From assembly GCF_036417845.1 (NCBI RefSeq), contig NC_089990.1, positions 4,538,001-4,602,000 of the forward strand: DNA of 64,000 nt, written 5' to 3'. Positions 12,701 through 22,879 of this stretch are shown here, piece after piece. The DNA is from Apteryx mantelli. Taxonomy: Eukaryota > Chordata > Aves > Apterygiformes > Apterygidae. The notes beneath the pieces are model-generated. The model did not search any database. It was not told where the DNA came from and saw only the letters and a list, made by a program, of their open reading frames with translations. The stretch's first letter is position 1, and each line of letters opens with the position of its first letter. A program made the position numbers and the translations under genes.

Positions 12701-15700
12701 CTTTTGCCGCTAAGTGGGCTGCACAATTTGCTATCAGTGCTCCCGTTCCAGCTGCTATTAGGCTCAGCTTTGTGCTTTAATGTAGCGTTTCTTTGCATGT
12801 CTATCCTGCTTCTCCTGCTCTGGGCTTTTCCAGCACTCCTGTTCCTCACTTGGCCGCTCATCACGCGGCAGATGAGTGATGAGCACTGAAATGGCTCCGG
12901 TAAGCCATGTCACGTCATCTGCAACCATCTGGGGCAAAGAGTGCTGAAATAGCTAGTTGTGTGTTGCGAAGCTTTCTCCCAAACCGGTGCTGCCCAACCT
13001 CGCTGGCTTCGAGTCCCACCACCCGCCAGGACATGAGCAACGACAGGGAGGAGCAGGCTGTGGCTCAAGGGACACCCCTGCCAGCCGGGAGCGCCCCGGA
13101 GGGTCTGCAGAGGATGCCAACGTGAGTGTCAAGGTGACGCTCGTCAGCGCGCTGAGGTCAGCAGCAGCAGAAGGAAGGATGAGGTGTCGTGCAAAACAAC
13201 CGGCCTTGCAGGGATGGTTCACATGGGAAAGAGCAACCGCACCCTGCCGGGCTTGACCGCCGTCCCAGCGAGGAGCAGCAGCCAGCACGTACAGCCCTTC
13301 GTGGCGTAACCTTTTGAGCACTCTGAGATATATATAATTTATCTTTTTCCCCTCAGATTTGGAAGCCTCCCTGCCCCTTTAGAAAAAAGAAAAAGGAGTT
13401 GGCAAGCGTTACAGCAAACCGAGAGGCAGCAGGGTCTCATTAACCCGGAGGGCACAGCAGCAACATGTTGTAAAATTAATGTGCTTGCTGCAACCCGAGC
13501 TGCAGTGGCGTAGCCTGCGGTGGCATGGTTTGTCACCTGTCCCAGCTTTTAAGAGCCCGACTGGGCCATGTGTTTCTGATAGGCAGCCCTGGCTCTTGCT
13601 TCCCCATGGCTTGCTTTTTTTTTTTTAAATCAACTCTTCTTTGTAACCTCATCTGGGGTCAAATTTTTGGCAAGGTACAAGAGATGATTTTGTTCTACTT
13701 TTCGGGTCTGCCTTGCATGAGACACTTTTATTACTTGTGCTTCAGGGAATTCTGCCTTTTTTTTTTTTTTCTGCCTTTTTTGCTTGGTGCTTTTTAAATG
13801 TTGGTTCAAATCACCGTAGAAGAATTGGCACAGCCGCACGCTGCTGCATGGCCGGCAGGGTGACTGGTGTCACGCATGATGACAGCATCCAGAAACCAGC
13901 CCCGGCGGGCGGTTGGGGGCCCCCAGCACCGCTAACCTGGTTCCTCGCTTCCCTGCCCCGTTTTGGGGCAAGCTTTGCAAGGCTTCTCCTCTCCCTGCTC
14001 CGTCCCCTTCCCAACCCCACAGCAGCTTCCAGCTTCTGTGGGCTCCCACAAATATTGCAACACCCCCTCCTGCATTGCACACGTCTGCTATTGCTCTGCT
14101 ACTCAGCAAGGGGCTGAGACTGGCAATTTAATCGCAGAGATGAGCTAGAGTCAAACATGTCTAAAAGACAAAAGTAAACGGGAATTAAAAACACTCTCCT
14201 GGATAAAGGGGATGCTAGATCGTTAGGATAATTAACGAAAATCAGCCTTATACAACACTTTGCATCCCAAAGGATCTGTTGGCATGGTGCGAGTTCCCGT
14301 TCAAGCCCTATAAAGCCTTTCTAAAAAGTATAGCGCTTTTACGATGAGGAATGCTGCTGGATACGGTTGGATTCCTTTTGGCAGCAAGCAGCGCACACTC
14401 TCTAGGGGCAATAGCCCCTTATTCCCACTCTGACTGCTGCGAAGGTTCAAAACACGTTCTCATCTGGCAAAAGATTTAAACCACTGGCCCTAGAGACTGG
14501 GGTCTGGCTTTTTCACAGGAAACCATCGTATCGCAAGCTTAAACCTATGCAGGAACTAAAGGCAGAAGAACAGCAACATGCTGAACAGGATTTCACCGCA
14601 CTTTGTCTTACCTTCCAGTCTCTGTCGCCCGCATTGCGGTATTCAAACTTGTATTTTACCGTGCATTCGTTGAAGGTTTGCACGTTGAGCGGGGGCTTCC
14701 ACTCTACGTCGAGCGACCCCAAAAGTCCAGGATCAGTAATCTGCAGATCTTGTGGGGGAGCAACTAAGGCGAAAAGGAAGCAGGGGGGGTAAAAACGGAT
14801 GTTGATGTAAAGAAAGCAAACAAAAAAAAGTCATGAAATTTCATGACGTGACAAATGCAGCTGCTGGGGCGGAGGGATTGAGGTCCAGCGCTGAACATTT
14901 AATAGCCTCTATCAGCAAATACGCACAAGCTCTGCTCCCGCCTGCCTGTGCAAGCCCAGTTTTTGCTGGTGCTCAGAGAAAACCCTCCAATGCAGGCAGA
15001 GCGGCAGCGGGAGTGCCATGACATCTTTGACGCTCCCCTTCAAGTTGTGTTGTGCAAAACTACTGTCCTGCAATGACCCTTCACGTCCTGTGTTTCCTCA
15101 GTTTTGTCTCCAGACATTTACCAGCAACCGTGATGACAAATATCACCGCAAACTTTGCCGTCAGCGCTTGCGACAAGCCTGGATGACAGATTGCATCACA
15201 TTGCCGGGGGAATATATATTCCCTAACCATAACAGACACCCATCTTGCTTTGAATATTCTTTTCAAGTACATTAGAGATTAATGAGAAAGAAAAAAAAAT
15301 TACAGAAGCAGAGAAGCAAAAAGTTAGAACAAAATCATTCTTATTTTGGGCACCTTCTATCAGCTATAAAAAACGCACCTTTACAGACAATCTGGCTTTT
15401 ATTAAAATATTGTAAGTTACTGCCATATGTTAATAAAATAGAGTATCTTTTGGATGATTTTTATACTAAGAAGACATACTTCCTAAAATCTCCACTCTTT
15501 ATTGAGAATTCCATTCACATGACATAAAGCTGTTGAAGCTATTCAGTTTTATTAGCTCAAACTAAGCCAATTTTTTTTTTTTATATAACATCTAAGGTCA
15601 TTTTTCTCCACATACACTATCTAGAGGCAAAGTTATCCATCTGGGTTTCTACATATTCTGTACATGATGCACTTTTCTTGTGGTGGTCCGGAGCCCTTCT

Positions 15701-17941
15701 CCTGGCAGTGTCCGGCTGGCGTTGTCACCCGTCCCCAGTGGGAGCCTGGCCTCCAGGACACAACATTTCCTGACTCCCTTTTTGTATCTTAGTCAAGATC
15801 TACACTGTTTGTCCTTCCTTTTTTCTTCTGTAAAGCCCTTACAAAAGCAGACCCTGAGAATACCTTTCAGTGGAAGACAACTCTATAAATCAAACTTTAA
15901 TGGGTTCCTCGGAGACTTTGTGGAAAACCGCTGAAAGATTTATTTTTCCAAACTAAACCCTCCCAAATGAAACGCACTGTAGGCAGCAGTCCTAAGATCC
16001 TGCATTTCCGAGAATAGAAAGCTCCACGGATGATCTGTTGTTGTGTTAGATAGCAAAGTTGGGTATCATGGGAGTGTGTTTAGGGCGGTGCTTGGGCTAG
16101 GAGCAGTAGACTATAGTAGTTTGGAGCAAAAATGAGCTTTTCAGTATTTTCTGCGTTACAAGTAGAACAGTTTCCCTCCCACCAGCTATTAGTCCTGCGA
16201 CTGCAGCCTGGGTTGGGAGCGTGGCGGTGGGCTTGGTGCAGCTCCAGGGATGAAGGTGATGGCCCTGCGCGTGCAGTAGCTGGTGTTTGAGGACGTCCGG
16301 CGCAGTCCCGTGCTCTCGCAGGAGGAAGGGGCAGGACTCGCCCTGCTGCAAGAGCAGAGGAGGTGGGAGTGGGGGCAAGGGCAAAGCACGCTCAGCTCTG
16401 GGTCTTGGAGAGCCTCTAAGGTGAAGCAAGGACATCTCACCCACCTCCTGGTCTTTTGCAAACACGCAAAGACTCCAGAAACTGAGGGAGCAGCGCGAGT
16501 GGGATGTAGCTTGAGGAGCCGCAGCTGCTAGAAAGCAAACGAGCAACCGTTCAGAAAGGCTATTTCCACCCACGCCAGCAAGGGAGGAGGAAGGCCAAGG
16601 GGTGTTCCTCGCACACCAGCGAGCCTCCACCGAGAGCCCTGCTGGCACGAGTGCATGGGAGGGCAGCCAAAGCGTGAAGCACGCGCACAGCTGCTGGTGT
16701 GGATTTGCTGGCACCGCAGTCGGCTAGACTGTCCCGGAGGTCAGAAATGTCCTCCTGGGTGGATAAATGTTGAGCCTCAGAGCTGCACAAAGAAGCATAA
16801 ATTTACTAGACTCCGTTCAGGAGTCTGGTATGGGGTTTTCAAGACTCAAGTAGACCAAACTAAAGTTTTGCTCTCGTCCGCAATGATGACATTCTGAAAT
16901 CTGGGTCCGCCCAGAGCTTGAACGATCAGGAACGCTTTTTCAAAACAATCACAACTATAAACAATAATTCTTGCAAAATAAATTTTGACTGAAGTTCAGC
17001 GGGGATGGAAACGCTTCCTTTTGGAATATTGCTTGCATTCTGGAATTTAATTTTCTTTTAAATGTCAAGTACTGCCTCTCACATGATTTCTCATTTCTAA
17101 GTTATTTCACGACATGACAGTATCGCTCAGATCCGTTGCACCGACCCCAGCATCAAACATACTCTACTTTATTATCCAGTCTTGAAGGAAAGCTGCTTCT
17201 GAATATTTCCTGAAAAAAAATACCTTCTTCTCTACCTTATTTGCATTGCAGTGAGGCACATCAGGGTGTGCTCCATGGGCGGCCCTATCTCCAAAGGGAA
17301 CGCGTCAGGTCATGCTCTAGGTGCAGATAGTTGCTGCATAGGCCACTCAACAGGTTTTATTTAACAGTTTTCGTTGGGACGCTTTCAGCTTTGGCTACAG
17401 CATCCATGAAGGTGCCGGCAGAGACCGCCAGTCACCGAGTCCAGCCTCCGGCGAACAGGCTGATCCTGCGGTGCCATTTCCAGGGACAGCAGCTCGCCGA
17501 GCAAAAATTGTTGCAAGAAGAAAGTGTTATTCTCCGTTTATGGATAAGCCTGGTGCCTAGCACATCCCGCACAGCTGGGACCGTACCCAGGAACGTTTAT
17601 GTACCTAAGCGGTATGTAGCCACGACGCCTCTATAGCAAACAATACATTCACCGCGCGGAAAAGGCAGTTCCTGCTCCCTTGCACGCTGTTGCAAAACTT
17701 CCACTCAGCACACGCTCTGTTTATGCAATTAATTACATGCCTATAAATCAGCCACTTGCTGCAGCATAAAAAGTTTCAGTTTAAGGCCTACCTTCCTCAA
17801 GAGCCCGAGCTAATCATCTGAAGCGCGCGGTAGGCAGCAACACGCAATGGCCACTGCTTTACCTGACGTGTGGTAGGAGGAAGACGCCAAGCAGCCCCAC
17901 ACCAGGATAACGGCGAAAACGCAAATCCGCTGGTGAGCCAT
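6679..17941 (-). CDS. IL13RA2: Interleukin-13 receptor subunit alpha-2, complete coding region in nine exons
   Basis: High-affinity IL-13 binding receptor of the cell surface; in mammals it acts largely as a decoy because its short tail lacks JAK-binding box motifs. Coding exons on the minus strand, 5' to 3': 17863-17941, 14612-14763, 12517-12670, 12039-12159, 10152-10336, 8839-8996, 7902-8046, 7215-7317, 6679-6706. All junctions are GT-AG and all phases agree; the total is 1125 nt (374 residues plus stop) against 380 in human. Order: signal peptide (~1-22), three fibronectin-III domains (~28-130, 131-232, 233-331), a WSEWT box at 322-326, a membrane segment at ~340-360, and a nine-residue tail end. 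Segments such as QNL-KPSPPEGL, YKDLTICVNGS and APPQDLQITDPG follow human IL13RA2 closely. Identity rests on recall of the human protein. The terminal exon is the least certain part. Confidence 0.93.
7215..7317 (-). CDS. IL13RA2: IL13RA2 coding exon 8 (transmembrane helix)
   Basis: 103 nt, residues ~332-365. Codes for KEDKQ followed by about 21 hydrophobic residues (LFILVPVILSF through IIFMLI) and then the basic stop-transfer GQCKK. The acceptor is TCTCTCCACAG, the donor AAAAG/GTAAGC, and phases fit both neighbours. Its position and length match the human membrane exon. Confidence 0.9.
7741..7835. repeat. Interspersed repeat fragment in an IL13RA2 intron
   Basis: The stretch TAAGAACGACCATGCTGGAT, CAGGCTGAGGGT, GGGATCCCATCTCCAGCACT, GGACACCAGCAGATGCCC resembles a repeat often seen in bird and reptile genomes (pattern: AGAACGGCCATACTGGGTCA, then TATCCTGTCTCCAACAGTGG). 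I do not recall the family name with certainty; CR1-related is possible. It ends ~70 bp from the exon at 7902. Confidence 0.5.
7902..8046 (-). CDS. IL13RA2: IL13RA2 coding exon 7 (second half of domain 3, WSxWS box)
   Basis: 145 nt, residues ~284-331. Reads CVRVRGRTNNFCADQGFWSE and then WTQECFS, aligned with human CFVVRSKVNIYCSDDGIWSE and WSDKQCWEG. The class-I cytokine receptor box is WSEWT, with Thr in place of the final Ser. NQS is a candidate N-glycosylation site. The acceptor is TTTGTTTCTCAG, the donor CTG/GTATGG, phase 1. Confidence 0.95.
8839..8996 (-). CDS. IL13RA2: IL13RA2 coding exon 6 (first half of membrane-proximal fibronectin-III domain 3)
   Basis: 158 nt, residues ~231-283. 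Reads KPSPPEGLVVSV, LRVTWSPPGGETPPQCLEYE and LQLAEDR, aligned with human KPLPPVYL, LKWSIPLGPIPARCFDYE and IEIREDD. The acceptor is TTTTCCCCTAG, the donor GAG/GTAGGG, phase 0. The exon sits in strongly CpG-rich DNA, unlike the later LRCH2 exons. Confidence 0.93.
8997..10151 (-). other. IL13RA2 intron 5, CpG-rich in its exon-proximal part
   Basis: About 1.15 kb between the exons at 8839-8996 and 10152-10336. The part at ~9.0-9.34 kb is CpG-dense. Open frames there are compositional. No other feature seen. Confidence 0.6.
10152..10336 (-). CDS. IL13RA2: IL13RA2 coding exon 5 (second half of fibronectin-III domain 2)
   Basis: 185 nt, residues ~169-230. Reads YEGLDHAEQCDDYIQD, then INIGC and YKDLTICVNGS, very close to the human protein. 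NLS and NGS are candidate N-glycosylation sites. The acceptor is CACCTCTAG, preceded by a long pyrimidine tract at about 10359-10399. The donor is CTAG/GTAATA, phase 1. Confidence 0.95.
10359..10462. repeat. A-rich tract followed by T-rich tract, next to an IL13RA2 acceptor
   Basis: On the plus strand an A/G tract (~10359-10399, includes A14) is followed after ~27 nt by a T-rich tract (~10426-10462, includes T14). On the gene's sense strand the first is an extended polypyrimidine tract 22 nt or more upstream of the exon at 10152-10336. The two tracts are roughly complementary and could pair. Confidence 0.8.
10463..12038 (-). other. IL13RA2 intron 4, remaining part
   Basis: GC-rich with many CpGs at ~10.48-11.3 kb, more ordinary towards 12 kb. 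Open frames on both strands (up to 182 codons) look compositional. No exon or repeat recognised. Confidence 0.5.
12039..12159 (-). CDS. IL13RA2: IL13RA2 coding exon 4 (first half of fibronectin-III domain 2)
   Basis: 121 nt, residues ~129-168. Contains the cytokine-receptor disulfide pattern FHCIYHDWEYLKCTWQPG, equivalent to human MDCVYYNWQYLLCSWKPG, and ends in YGLYYW. The acceptor is TTTGACAG, the donor TTG/GTATGT; the last Trp codon is completed by the next exon. Confidence 0.95.
12517..12670 (-). CDS. IL13RA2: IL13RA2 coding exon 3 (second half of fibronectin-III domain 1)
   Basis: 154 nt, residues ~78-128. Starts after CTTTCAACCAG and reads VIFTRKLKFRVGFDLS, matching human TIITKNLHYKDGFDL, then CTDDVEVQSEW against human CTNGSEVQSSW. 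A second AG 33 nt inside the exon (just before GTTGGCTTT) was rejected because the residues upstream of it are conserved. The donor is CAAG/GTGAGG, phase 1. Confidence 0.9.
12671..14611 (-). other. IL13RA2 intron 2
   Basis: About 1.9 kb, with a T-rich stretch at 13615-13627 and T14 at 13757-13770. No recognisable exon or transposon. Confidence 0.5.
14612..14763 (-). CDS. IL13RA2: IL13RA2 coding exon 2 (first half of fibronectin-III domain 1)
   Basis: 152 nt, residues ~27-77. It reads APPQDLQITDPG, then LDVEWKPPL and FNECTVKYKFEYRN, the same order as human PPQDFEIVDPG, LQWQPPL and FKECTVEYELKYRN. The acceptor is TTCGCCTTAG and the donor AAG/GTAAGA. It joins the previous exon with a split Val codon and ends in phase 0. 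Confidence 0.93.
14764..17862 (-). other. IL13RA2 intron 1 (coding numbering)
   Basis: The longest intron of the gene, about 3.1 kb, separating signal-peptide and domain-1 exons, as in human where the first introns are also longest. A 205-codon open frame at 16097-16714 (-) shows no domain and is treated as chance. No transposon recognised. Confidence 0.5.
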
Positions 17942-18014
17942 TTGGAGGTAGGACTTCAAAGATTCACCGTGGAAGGCGTTAGAAAAGCATCCGTTCAACC
18001 TGCACACGAGGAGG
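17863..18014 (-). CDS. IL13RA2: IL13RA2 first coding exon with 5' leader segment
   Basis: The ATG lies at 17939-17941 and opens a hydrophobic leader, MAHQRICVFAVILVWGCLA, typical of a signal peptide. The coding part is 79 nt and ends in phase 1 at a GTAAAG donor (CAG/GTAAAG on the minus strand). Upstream the transcript probably continues to about 18014, where a good polypyrimidine-AG acceptor (TTTGTTTTTCTAG) is seen; a second possible acceptor would start the exon at 18000. As in human IL13RA2, at least one non-coding exon should lie further upstream (higher coordinates); I could not place it. The context at -3 of the ATG is C, with G at +4, so initiation context is only moderate. Confidence 0.85.
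17979..17990 (-). promoter_or_regulatory. Minimal upstream ORF in the IL13RA2 leader
   Basis: Seen directly: ATG CTT TTC TAA on the minus strand, ending 37 nt before the receptor start codon and inside the leader with either candidate acceptor. A scanning ribosome would meet it first. Whether it represses translation is inference. Confidence 0.45.
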
Positions 18015-18291
18015 CTAGAAAAACAAACCGGAATTGAAAGGCTTTAGCACACGAATGGGGCCCTGGAGTTCCCTCTGCAGGGTGAGCACAAACAACCACC
18101 TCATTTGATTTTCTTCATTTACCACAACTGATTAATCATCTCCCAGAGAAGGGGTGGGTTTTTTGTAACTTTTGGAGATGGCAACGCATGGATGACTTTG
18201 GCTTCGTTTACAGTTGTTTCTGGCTAGCTAAGCACATTCTCCAGTGGAAAGTCAGGCTGTACTTAAGTTACGGAGCAGCCTGCAGTGAGCC

Positions 18292-18301
18292 TTCTCCGGA
18301 A
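18292..18301. promoter_or_regulatory. STAT6-type palindromic motif upstream of the IL13RA2 leader exon
   Basis: TTCTCCGGAA fits TTC-N4-GAA, the spacing preferred by STAT6, about 280 bp upstream of the leader exon. IL13RA2 is known to be induced through IL-4/IL-13 and STAT6 in mammals. A single 10-bp match is weak evidence and the true promoter is not located. Confidence 0.25.
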
Positions 18302-18867
18302 AGACTGATGTGGTTGGATGACCCTCCGTCTGTCAGCAGAGCCCATGATAGGAAGTGCCTGTGACCAATGACATTTTCACCAGAAAATATCGAAAGAGAA
18401 TGCCTAGTCCTTTCCTTATCCAATAAATAGACACATTTTATTCAGCTCTCACCAGCTCTTTGGACTTTGGGTAACTTCCCTATTTCAGGCTTTGGTGACC
18501 GCAAAGAGAAAGATACGGAGGAGAGAGGCTTGGCTTTTATTGCATCCTCCAGCAAAAAATGAAATATTAGGAATTGTATATGTGGGATGTCTTCTTAGTT
18601 TTCATAATACTCTTAGAAGGGGAAAAATTTCTCTTCCTGAGCGGGTCAGCTGGAGGGAAGATGGGGCAGAGAGGAGCAGAGCTTCCAGGCACCCCAGGAC
18701 TGCGCTTTCGTTCTGATTTCCCGCTGAAGGTGGCTAGGGATCGCTGCCACCAGCAATGCCAGCAACACCAGCCTCGCCTGCTTCCCAGTGCCAGAAAAAA
18801 CACTCGCATCACAGGGGAAAGGAATATATGTAACTATAGATATAAATAAACAAATAAGTAAATAAAT

Positions 18868-18887
18868 ACATATATATATATATATAA
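18868..18887. repeat. (TA)n microsatellite
   Basis: A run of about ten TA dinucleotides preceded by AAATAAATACA-type A/T-rich DNA. Confidence 0.8.
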
Positions 18888-20693
18888 TCAATCACTCTAT
18901 GTGAAAGCTTGAGGTCAATGCTTGAGCTCTGCTTGTGCAAGAATATGGCAACACCTACCTGAGACCATGCAATGCTTCACTGAGCTTATTGCAGATTATA
19001 AACTCAGTATTAAACGGTCCACACAGCCTTGGTTATTAAAATCAGGCTCCTAGGCTGTACTTTGGCATGAACACTTACTCCTTGCTCCTGCAGGAGTGCA
19101 AGCTGCTCCTGGACGGTAGACTCAGACAAGGTTGCGGTGACAACACGCAACCTCAGCCATGGTGTGACGATACGAAACTGGGGGTCTGCTGAATGCAGAG
19201 CTTCACGTCAGAGGGACGTGGAGAAATCTGAGGGTTGGGCCAACAAAATCCCCCTAAAGTTCACCCAGGAGAAGCAGAGCCGAGGATCTGGAGGAGGCAG
19301 GTTGGGTGGGGGAGAAGGAGCGAATCCAACCTTATCCAGCGATCTCACCAGCAACAAATGGCATCAATTAAAGATAGCCAACACTTGGAACAGCTCGTTC
19401 TCAATTTAAATAAACATCAAATTCCCCCAGGTGGTCCACATAAGTGTAAACGACAGCAGGATTTTCCTGCTTTCCTGTGAAATGGAAACGCATGGAGGGT
19501 TTCCACTGAGAACCAATGATTGTGATCAGTTTGTAATGCATCAAAGGCAACATAAAACAAAACTCCTCAGACCTGCTGTATGCGTAAGTGCCTGACTCGG
19601 AAGGACTGAGTAATTCGGCACACGGAGGTAGCACTAGCGAGTGCTGCGAGCAGAGCTGGTTCACAGGGCTGGGAAAGGCAGCAGGAGCTGCTCGCAGCTG
19701 ATGAACACCACCACCCAAGGACTAAATGGAAATTTTAACGGAGGAAGTGTTTTCTAGTTCCAGCTACAGCTGATTTTAACATATACACATGGTTTCAAAA
19801 GGCAAGTAAAAATAAACAAAGGATTACACGGAAATATTTAAAATCCATCAAAGTGCTCTTACCTGGACCTCTGCTAAGCATATCAGAGCATGCCTGTCTC
19901 CAGTGCTGGTCTCCTTGGCCGTCTCTGAGCTGCTCTGCTCAAAACTTTGGTTTTCTTAGAATTTTGGAGGGTTTTACGAGGAGGCCAAGTGGTTCAGTCT
20001 TTCTCTTCAGGGGTCGGATGCCACATTGCAATGTTATGGCACTCGTCAGGCAATCGGAGGCTTTATAAAACTAGCGACTTAGGTGCCAGAAAGGACGTTG
20101 CTGGGATTTATGACGCGTTGGTGTTGATTACTGCTGTAACTGCACTCAGCTGGTCATAGGTATGTTTTAAATAGCTCAACGATTCGTTAAAATGAAAACC
20201 AGATGGCATAAGCAGCGGAGGCTGCAGGGCCCCTCGCTCGAGTCCGCGTCTCCCTCTGGCCGGCCCGGCCACCTGCGAGCCCGAAACCTCTTGCAAGAGG
20301 GTCCGTCCCAGTTCAGCCCACCACGTTGCCTCTCCGTGAGCTTGCCGGCTCTGCTGATCTAGGAGCAAAGCCAGCCGCTCCTCGCGGGGCTCTGCTCCAA
20401 GTCCTGCTCCAGGGAGGCATAAAATTATCCCCTCTCTCCTGCCCGCTAGTCCTGCCTGGTGCGTCAGCGCAGCTGGCGACCATGACCTTTACGTGTTACC
20501 TCATTTTGCCGTTTACATCACTGCTTCCCACCAGCATCGCTCCGCGATCCCTCCCTCCTTCCCAGTCCCCTCCTTGGCCTGTGGGCGTGCGGCCGTAGGT
20601 CCAGCCCAGCGCACCCTTTGCCAGGAGGGTGCGCGGGAACCGCACCCGGATTTGACCCACGCTAGAGCTCTGGTACCAAATCTACCCCGTATG

Positions 20694-20726
20694 CAAAAAA
20701 AAAAAAAAAAAGAAAGAAAAAAAAAA
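20694..20726. repeat. A-rich simple tract
   Basis: Nearly pure A interrupted by a few G; no retroelement body is recognisable upstream of it. Confidence 0.8.
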
Positions 20727-21703
20727 TAGTTATTCACATTGCTGTGCTAAAGGATCAGCCTAAAATGCTGGGTGGTTTCGTCCCCCTGCTCCCTTGCATG
20801 AGTCAAGGGATGCTGATTGCAGCAGCTCCTCTCCAGGTGCAATAACAAAGGATGTGCCAGCAAAAGCAGAGCCGGGGCGGCTGCGCCTGTCCCGACAAGT
20901 AAGGGGCCGCGGCTGACGCTGCAGGGATCTTGCCTGGGTCCAAACTCAGGGACGTGCAACGTATTGAGAGACCCGAGCAGCAGGAACAGAGGAGACACTT
21001 CTTCGGAAGAAAGCTGCCCTCAAAGCCCCCGTGCAAGGCCACCTCGATGGCTGTTGGAACTGATGCCCACGTGAATGTGCCAGTGCTCCGCAGCTGGAGT
21101 CACCGGGAAGGTTCCCCTCTCACGTCTGCCGGTTTTCCTTTCCGTTTTGTCGCGTGCAACCACCGGCCTGGGGAACAGGCACACATGGGTCCACCACGCT
21201 CGCGCAAGCCGCTGCTGGCAGCCGGCGGCGTTGGCGGCGCAGCCGGCGGGAGGCAGAGCTCCGTCGCTCATCTTCAAGGTGCGAGGCCGTCCCTCCGCTG
21301 CCCTGGCTGCTCGGTGCTGCCGGCCGGCCGGCCCTTTGCTTTCCTTCCTTCCAAGCAGTGCAGCCCTTAGTCCGAAGCCTGGTGCTTCGAGCTCCCCGCG
21401 AGCTTTCGGGAGGGGGGTTACGGGTGGGCTCCCCTTCGCTGCAGTTGTGCCGCACTGTCCGAGTGCTTCTTACTTTCCACCGAGCGCAGAAAAATGTTCC
21501 TCACTGCTGGTAAATGCACGGCCTGGCTTTCGGGGTTGTGAAAAATGAGGATATAATTTTCATGTATTTTCCTTTTGCAAGCTATTTAAGCAGAAAAGGT
21601 CACCCTGGATAGATCATCTGAAACAGATGAGGAACATTTGCCAGTAGGGCGAATGCCAGTTCCAGAGGGCTAGAACTGGGTCAGTTCCTGAGAAAATTAG
21701 GAT

Positions 21704-21733
21704 GGAAAAAAAAAAAAAAAGAAAGAAAGAAAA
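21704..21733. repeat. A-rich tract with GAAA units
   Basis: About 17 A residues followed by GAAAGAAAGAAAAA. No retroelement body recognised next to it. Confidence 0.8.
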
Positions 21734-22879
21734 ATGTCGGTGTTTGCAGCAATAGGACTCGACCATGCAGCGGTGGCTTGGCCGGTGCTCAGGCAGGGCT
21801 GGAGCATGCAGCGAGGAGCACGAAGCTCTGACAAGCGCTGGCGCTTTCAGTCTCCACGCACGCTCCATCAGAGCTCCCGCTTGGATTAGCTCCCTTTGCA
21901 GATTTAAGACATTTATTTATTTTTTTTCTCCCCCCCTCTCCACCTGCGGTGGCCCTGGTACCTGAGCCGTGCTGTGCTCCTTCCCCATCCAGCGGGGACA
22001 CGATCGCGGTGAGAGCGGTCACACCGAGCGCTCCCCTCCGGCCATCGCTTGCGCTTCATCGCTCGCGGGCTGTTCGGGGTTTGGCAGCGGGGTGAGCAGC
22101 TCCCGGTGTCACCACGTCCGGGCGCAGGAGCCGTCACCTGGAGCGTTTCCGGAGTGAATCACGGTTCTTCGAGGAACCCAGCCAGCTCTCACGGCCTCAC
22201 AGCTGTTCCTAAGCATTTGGATGGTGCAAATTAATAAAAGTGCTGAAGCCCCATGAAGGCAAGCTCACAAGGGTACCTCCAGGATGAAGATGAACTTTCC
22301 AAGGGCGGAGAAGTCCCTGTGCTTGGTCCTCGTCCTCTGACAGATTCACTGTGCAGGTGTGCAGAAATTTAAAAACATATCCTTAAAAATGCACTTTTGT
22401 TTGAGGAATTAAAGGAGGCGCAACGCGCTCGCTAAATCTTCTAATCGCAAATGTCAAAGTGGTTGGCAAAGATATCATTACCGGAGCTAAGTCAAAGAGA
22501 AAAAAGAAAAGGGCCAAATTCTCTTTTGTTAAAATACATTTGATGTGTTCATCCCAGTTTTGCTAAATTGCTTGTGTCAAACAATCCATAGCCCAACTCA
22601 CATTAATATATTGGCATTTGCCATTTCGAAGTAAAAGCCTTCAACTTTTCAATTCAACTGCGACGTTCAGAAGCATCTTCCAGTTCCATGAAAGAACGAC
22701 ACGTTTCATTTGAGCCAACCCGATGGTTTTGAAATTGCCAGTGGGATGAAAAATCAACGGCTTGCAAAAGCCTCTTCGTTGCCCGGTGCTCCGAGGAGGC
22801 CAGGCTCCTCTATAAAGCTTGCAGGAAACCTGCTTTTCCGGGGCGCCGGAGTAGGATCCTCGGCAATGCAAAGCTGGGC

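Larger units (their letters stand above)
18015..22879. other. Region upstream of IL13RA2 without a recognised gene
   Basis: Presumably holds the promoter and non-coding first exon(s) of IL13RA2. Seen: a (TA)n microsatellite at ~18868-18887, an A-rich tract at 20694-20726, an A-rich tract at 21704-21733, and GC-rich patches near 20.2-20.6 and 21.2-21.4 kb. No protein-coding exon recognised. Confidence 0.5.

Noticed and set aside
16097-16714. 205-codon minus-strand frame
   Set aside because: Inside an IL13RA2 intron, Pro/Ser/Leu-rich, no domain, and would break the well-supported receptor model.
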